64,000 nucleotides of DNA, taken from Apteryx mantelli (lineage: Eukaryota > Chordata > Aves > Apterygiformes > Apterygidae). The number at the start of each line of letters is the position of its first letter. Position 1 is the first letter of the stretch. Positions 58,750 to 64,000 of this stretch are shown here, piece after piece. The stretch lies in assembly GCF_036417845.1 (NCBI RefSeq), contig NC_089978.1:126758183-126822182 (forward strand), written 5' to 3'. The position numbers were made by a program, and so were the translations under genes. Below the pieces are notes generated by a model, which saw only the letters and a list, made by a program, of their open reading frames with translations, was not told the origin of the DNA and did no database searches.

Positions 58750-58903
58750 CATCAGGACAGCAAAATTAGTAGTGTGGTTACACTTGCATCTCAAGAATTG
58801 GTCTCTTTCTTTTGTACAGCCTGCGGTGCTCCAGTCATTAGTGGTATAGTCCCAAAATCTGTGATCATGCATGATCATGCAGCTGGAGCTCTGATGCGTT
58901 GTA
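58750..58903 (-). pseudogene. ADGRG7: ADGRG7 exon e (GPS) with frameshift
   Basis: The acceptor is gtccacag and the donor GATG|gtagag. The frame starts YNASELQLHDHA and hits TGA at 58867-58865. The conserved continuation FWDYTTNDWSTAGC, then RCKCNHTTNFAVLM, is in another frame. The exon is 154 bases where a multiple of three is required, consistent with four extra bases at the palindrome 58862-58877. The GPS W, C and HT|T residues are all still present. Confidence 0.9.
58862..58877. repeat. 16-bp perfect palindrome at the frameshift
   Basis: TGATCATGCATGATCA is its own reverse complement and coincides with the four surplus bases in ADGRG7 exon e. It may mark a slippage or hairpin-templated insertion. 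Confidence 0.9.
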
Positions 58904-60364
58904 CTGTGGACTGGGATTACAAGGAGAAAAGATGGTTGAAGAAGCATAAAAAGATATGCAGCAGTAAACAATGTGTGCTGACAAGTATCCCCTGAAAGGG
59001 GAGCTGAACCTACTGAGGAGTTTACAGCAATTCCAGTAAACTTTATGAAGAATATTAATAATGGCATAATTTGGCTTTGTGAGCTTACATTGTAGGTCCT
59101 TTCTCAATCAAGACTGCCAACAAAATTTTCAATTTCTTTGAATTACTCAGATAATTATGGTTTAGAAGTACGTCCCCACGGCACTCAACAAGTGCCAAAT
59201 AAATTCTGCATTAGCCAAACAACAGCTTTCAGATACTAGTAACATTAAATTACTGCCAACTGGAGCTGAATCCACACTGGAACTGGGAAGCAAACAATTG
59301 TAAAATCCACGGCCAAGTCTGTGAACCATCCAGTCCCCTCCTCCAACACAGCTTTGCTAGCACAGTCGTATACCAAGATGCATGCTGTATTTTTCAATTA
59401 ATATACTTCAGTGGGCAACCGCAATTAGAACTGTGTTTTAATAAGCAATGAGCACCTTGAGATGTACACATAAATAGTGAAAGCCACATTATCTGCAGTA
59501 CTAGGTAGTTCAGTTAAAAATGACAGCTAAAGGTAGGAATAAAAAAAAATTAATTATAGGCTTATTTCAGTGACAGCCATACAAATTGTACTTGTTTCTC
59601 AGATCACTTAATTGCATATGTCCATCAGGATGATTATTGATCTGTCGCAAGCATGTATTTGGGCCTAAAAATCTTTGTCAAGTGAGTTAAACATTGTAAG
59701 AAGAAGTCAAATATTGTTTTCTGGAGAAACATGCTAAAAAATCAGTATATCTCATCTAAAAATTCAGCTATTAGAGGCAAGTGAGGACTCACATAGAACA
59801 TTTCCTGCAAAAAGCAGTAACATCTGCAATAAATTCCTGGGGGAGGAAGCTAAAGTAAAATGCACAATGATTTTAAAGAAAGAGGGAGTTAAGAGATACT
59901 ATGAAAAATTAACGCTCCCCAGGTTGGTAAGCTTGTTGGGCTCTGCCATTCATGTTATCTTTTGCTTGTTTCCCAAAGCGTTGAGAGTCTCCTGAAAAGA
60001 AAAATTGTCTTCCAGGTACCTGTCTCTTTTCATTCTTGATTTTGGACAAATCTGCTCTTGCATAGCTATCACTTTTTATGAAATACAGTTTTGCTTGCAA
60101 AAGTCCTAGCTTAGTAATACAGAAGCAGTAATATCAGATGTTAAATACACAAGTTGAAAAGCATTTTCTATGCAACATTATCTAAATACGCTTCCTGTTT
60201 CACTTACAAGGTCATGTATGCATCCCTCAAGCTCCCTGAGCAGCTCACTGCCAGAAATCAAGGGGGCATACCAAAGAAACCTCTCTGCTTGAGTCTCTTT
60301 CTACAAATATTGAAGACAGGCAGTAGGGCTAGGTCAACCTCTGGTCATTCTTGTGAGAACTTAC

Positions 60365-60516
60365 CTTCGGGCTGAAGGCTAGTTCAACACCACCGGTTCT
60401 TCCACCATCAATGTTGCCAGAGATGATTTGTTTAGAAAAACTACTGTGACTCCTATAAATCCTCTACTGGAAGAATTTGTCATTTTGATACAGGACAAAA
60501 CCAGCTCTTCCCTTAT
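60365..60516 (-). pseudogene. ADGRG7: ADGRG7 exon d with in-frame TAG
   Basis: The acceptor is ttcatcag and the donor GAAG|gtaagt. The frame opens NKGRAGFVLYQNDKFFQ, meets TAG at 60466-60464, then continues in the same frame as RIYRSHSSFSKQIISGNIDG and GGVELAFSPK. The family has a coding residue, serine in human as I recall it, at the stop. The exon is 152 bases and phases agree on both sides, so the stop is a substitution and not an exon-boundary error. Confidence 0.88.
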
Positions 60517-62428
60517 CTGATGAACCTTCGCTAGGCAAACAGAAAAGTAGGTACAGATGTCAGAGAAGCTGGTGCCTTCCAAGCAGCCTACATTATCCTG
60601 TTTCACACATGCAGGATTTACAGCAGATTTTTGTTTAGGTGTTTCTTCAGAGTCCATTTAAGATCTAGAGAAGAACTTCTTTTCCCATGAATCTCAAGAG
60701 ATTCATCTTCATTTTTTGCTGAGGTGGAGTGTTAAAATAATCATTTCCCTTCTCTTAATTCCTGAAGAAAAAGCACTGGTAGTGAGAGGAAAATAATATC
60801 CTATATCCAGACATGTACACATGCTCCAAAGGTCCAGGATTTTAATAACACCAAAGAAGAAAAAGTAACAACAGGGCCAAGTTACTAGAAACTCAGAAGT
60901 CCAAAGATGCTGGCTGAGCTCCTCCCTTTGGACTCCACTGTTGGACTCTGTTTCTTTTGTGGCAATCTTCTACTAAGTTAAAGAATTTTTTTTTTTTTTT
61001 AAGTGATTTAAATCACTAGTCTTAATTGTGACTTAAAGGAGGAAACAAAAATCCTATTTTAAATAACTAATTTTATTCTTGGTTTTACTTTGTTACTTTT
61101 TGTTTTCATCAAGAGAGGTTGAATACAGTAAATTTATACCTGCAACATGTCAGTTGTGCATTTAATTTTAAATACATCTATTTTTTGAAAAGATAAACTG
61201 TCTCTCTTGAGGGAAGAGCTATGACATAGAGGCTTTACGATAAAGAGTATAATTACATGATCACACTGTTTTTCCACAGGATTGTCATCTGAAACAGTCA
61301 ACAGAATGAACAGTAATCAGTTACGCCATCAGTAATGATGGCTTAGTGCTATTATAGTGTTATACGGAGATGTTAAGGACAAGTCCGCTCATTTCAGGTA
61401 CCCAGCTGAAATTCCTACAGTTTTTAATGTGCCATCGAAATGCACATGATCAAAGCTCCCTGGGACTGTAGTTGCAGCTGTGCATAATTAGCACTTTTGC
61501 AAATCAGACACAAGGGACAAAACTGGACATTCAGGAAACAAAGACCGTATAACTAGCAACCACGAATTAAACGTTTGGTGAGTCTCCATGGGTTTGAAAG
61601 AGCTTTCAAAGAGACAAAGAAACAGAGCCAGATCAGTGTCTAACAAAAAGGCACATCCAATCCAAAATTCAGGTCCCTGCTCCATAACAGAAGGCTTCAC
61701 TTCAGAGTTTCATAAAATAAGCTTGCAAGCGTTTCTTTAGCATTGAGAAATTTGGCCTTAAACTTTCAAAAATAATTTACTTAAAGAAAAGTAAGGATAA
61801 TTTCAGCCCTCACAGTTAAAGTGTGTCAAAGTTGTAAGCCAGCAAAAGCAGAGTCTTAAAAGATGTGTCAGACAATTTTAATAACAGTTAGTGCTACCAA
61901 CACCGTGTGTAACAGCTACACAGGCATTTCTACAGCTCCTGGCGGTTTAGTGATACCTCCCGTGGGAGAGACCCAAAGCTGTGCGGGTGACTGGGTGTCT
62001 AACTGGTCAGCCTCACGGCAGCAGGCACAGCACAGCTACCGTCACAGTCTACTGACAACAAAAAGTAGTGGCAATTGGAGTTGAAATGGTTGCTGTCCTT
62101 CGATTTCAGGGAAGATGTGTATGCAGCAGCTTTTGATCTTGATGTCCACAAAGGCATGGCTCAAGATTCATTACATTCTGAATTTTAAAAAACAAAACAA
62201 ATGAAAAATTCTCAAACGCCAAAGGCTTTCTGGACATGTTACACATATATAAGCATTAATCTATAAGTAAGATCATCCAGCTCATTTGATATGTACATTT
62301 CTTGCACCATAGTATGACACCAGTATGCATAAAAAACAACATGTAATTGTTTATATTGGCTGAGAATTTTTTTTTAGACAATATTCATTCAAAATCTTCC
62401 CAGGTCCAGTTTTCAGTAAAGAATTTAC
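60517..62428 (-). other. ADGRG7: ADGRG7 intron c-d
   Basis: AT-rich intron of 1.9 kb with a T-run near 60988-61001. No exon or repeat is recognised. Confidence 0.65.
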
Positions 62429-62542
62429 TGTTATTTATAATGTTGAGCAGTATCTGAACTTCTGTACTGAGATCTCCAATAAGTCCAGGGACATTTTCCT
62501 GTACTTCTAGTTTTGTTGACTGAAAATATCCCAATCCCGTAT
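62429..62542 (-). pseudogene. ADGRG7: ADGRG7 exon c (GAIN)
   Basis: The acceptor is tcctgtag and the donor AACA|gtaaat. The frame reads TGLGYFQSTKLEVQENVPGL, then STEVQILLNIINN. The phase fits both neighbours and there is no break. The donor is weaker than the others. Confidence 0.8.
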
Positions 62543-62626
62543 CTACAGGAATTATCACTGGATACATTAGAATTTATGGTATGTACCACTTTGTCCACAG
62601 AAATCCAGCAAGATACATGGGCTTAC

Positions 62627-62745
62627 CTCTCTGTGCAGAAAACAGAATTGTAGATGACTTTAATTTCAGTGGGACTGACTGAATTGCAGTGTTGGACTGG
62701 GTGATGTTGCTGGTCAAAGAAAATTTTTCCATTGTTCTTGTGAGG
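62627..62745 (-). pseudogene. ADGRG7: ADGRG7 exon b (GAIN)
   Basis: The acceptor is aatgcag and the donor AGAG|gtaagc. The intact frame contains LTRTMEKFSLTSNITQSNTA, then IQSVPLKLKSS and ILFSAQR. Confidence 0.88.
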
Positions 62746-62896
62746 CTGCATTGAAATAATGAGTAAGATAAAACTTTCTTTACCACTTTCTGTTAATATA
62801 TAGCTACAGGTTCAGTTTCTGTGCTTCCTCTCTGATTTTGCTCTCCAGCATGTGAGGCAGAGTGCAGAAACTGTGTGAGCTTGCTCTAGCTGCACA

Positions 62897-62959
62897 TGAG
62901 GTCACCAGAAATCTTATTTCTGGTGTCACTTCTGAGGTCACCAGAAATCTTATTTTTGG
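62897..62959 (+). repeat. Local tandem duplication, 27-bp unit at 36-bp spacing
   Basis: The unit at 62897-62923 recurs at 62933-62959 with one mismatch (tgaggtcaccagaaatctta, then tttctgg versus tttttgg). It lies in the ADGRG7 intron between exons a and b. Confidence 0.9.
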
Positions 62960-63568
62960 CCTCAGGAGGCACAGGATTTGGCCTAAACTGCAGCTAGGGC
63001 AGGAGTACGGTGAAATCTAGCATATTGTCAAATTGTAATAGCTCACTAGGTAAGTGGGAAATTTCTTCTAACAAATACATGTAAATATACAGGATTCTTC
63101 ATGGAGAGAGTATGTTATAGCTTTCTCCTTCCACACACTGGATCCTGTAAAATTACTTCTGACTCATCTGAAAAGAAATGAAAATGCTGTAAGTGTTTAT
63201 AAATACTGCAGTGTGTTCTCCTAGCATCTCAGCTGGCAGGTAGGACCACTCTGTAAACTATAACATGTCCACAGGCAGTGGCATGCTACTTAAATGATTT
63301 CACCAAACTGTTGGAGCCAGCTGATGACCAAATAGGGACCTAACTCCAGAAGCCCCTACTCCTCATTCCCTATCCTCCTCTTTTTTCCAAAGCAGAAAAG
63401 TCCAGCCAAAATTTTTTCCCTGGATGTATTTCTACTGAATCAACCAAACTGCATGCTGGAGATGGATACCAAAAACATTTTGGCTCATTTGTGAACCACC
63501 TCTATATTGAAATGGAAGGTCAAATGCAGTTTACTACGTTTAATAAAAAGAGCAAAATCTAATGTCAC

Positions 63569-63660
63569 CTTGCTGTATCATCGACAAGATTATTGTGGTT
63601 AAATTCTGTTTCATTGGCGTCCAAGAGTTGACTGACTGTAGCCATTACTGCCACAGATGC
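63569..63660 (-). pseudogene. ADGRG7: ADGRG7 exon a (GAIN)
   Basis: The acceptor is gtctcag and the donor CAAG|gtgaca. The open frame reads ASVAVMATVSQLLDANETEF, then NHNNLVDDTA, the helical part of the GAIN domain around the TVSQLLDA motif. It is intact. Exons 5' of this one are not found up to position 64000. Confidence 0.88.
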
Positions 63661-64000
63661 CTGAGACAAGCAGAAAATAAGGTAATATTCAATAACAATT
63701 GAAATAAATGAGCTCATGTTCTACACTGTGAATTGGCATGGTAAGACCACTTAATCAGCATTGTTTCAAGCTACACACTGGAATAAACAAAGTAGAGGAT
63801 GTCATTTGAGAGAATACAAACTTTGAGCCAATGGGTTCATAAATACCCTGATTTTATTAATTTAGACAGTAAAGATTAAATGTTGAACCTAAACATGAAA
63901 TGATGATAGCATTAGAATTTCAGATATATGCAAGTTAAAATAGCTGGTAACAAATTTCCACTCTGCTCTGAGAATGGAAATGGCAGTGATTCCACAAATA

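Larger units (their letters stand above)
46848..63660 (-). pseudogene. ADGRG7: ADGRG7 (GPR128) pseudogene, last eleven exons
   Basis: ADGRG7 is an adhesion GPCR: an extracellular GAIN domain with a GPS cleavage motif, then seven helices. Eleven exons are recognised in order, all with GT-AG ends: 63569-63660, 62627-62745, 62429-62542 (GAIN), 60365-60516, 58750-58903 (GPS, CNHTTNFAVLM), 57294-57406 (TM1), 52056-52418 (TM2-TM3), 50407-50488 (TM4), 49265-49426 (TM5), 48086-48242 (TM6-TM7) and 46848-47071 (tail). Exon phases agree at every junction. The frame is broken by TAG at 60464-60466, a net +1 shift at 58858-58870, TGA at 52322-52324, a net -2 shift near 52106-52114, TGA at 50418-50420, and a shift in the last exon. 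Location upstream of TFG on the same strand matches human GPR128. Multiple independent lesions make loss of function the best reading; a very poor assembly is the alternative. Confidence 0.9.

Noticed and set aside
60379-60657. Open frame of 92 codons across ADGRG7 exon d, which appears to avoid the TAG
   Set aside because: It is a different frame. The conserved residues (GFVLYQNDKFFQ and GGVELAFSPK) lie in the frame that contains the stop.
63664-64000. A possible further upstream ADGRG7 exon after the acceptor-like ttctcag on the - strand near 63968
   Set aside because: The sequence that follows has no frame resembling the GAIN domain and the phase does not fit the exon at 63660.

Overview
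The window is nuclear DNA of a bird. The evidence is AT-rich, intron-rich vertebrate sequence, truncated CR1 LINE copies of avian type (5829-6345 and about 35140-35650), and three neighbouring genes in the order known from other amniotes: ABI3BP, TFG and ADGRG7 (GPR128). It is accessory-free eukaryotic sequence with no operons, no CRISPR array and no recognised tRNA or rRNA gene. The species cannot be fixed from the sequence.

Layout. (1) Positions 1 to about 18020, + strand: the 3' end of ABI3BP, with the last five coding exons between 6999 and 16712 and a 3'UTR of about 1.3 kb. The first part of its FN3 domain was not found and probably lies before position 1. (2) About 18020-18885: a short gap between two convergent 3' ends. 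(3) About 18885-42700, - strand: all of TFG. Its seven coding exons (37382 down to 19368) join into an uninterrupted 391-codon frame, with a presumed non-coding first exon in a CpG island at about 42300-43010. (4) About 43010-46847: intergenic. (5) 46848-63660, - strand: the last eleven exons of ADGRG7, reading toward TFG. Exons further 5' lie beyond position 64000 or were not found.

The most notable result is that ADGRG7 looks like a unitary pseudogene here. Every recognised exon keeps GT-AG splice sites, and the GAIN/GPS and seven-helix sequence is still easy to read. Even so, the frame is broken by three in-frame stop codons (60464-60466, 52322-52324, 50418-50420), a frameshift at a 16-bp palindrome (58862-58877), a second frameshift near 52106-52114, and an inconsistent frame in the last exon. 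So many lesions in otherwise conserved exons suggest fairly recent loss rather than sequencing error, though reads and transcripts must confirm it.

TFG and ABI3BP look intact where visible. TFG is a cytosolic organiser of ER exit sites; ABI3BP is a secreted matrix protein; the two converge tail to tail. One ADGRG7 intron holds a decayed old CR1/L3-type LINE of about 2.9 kb in antisense orientation (about 53295-56178).
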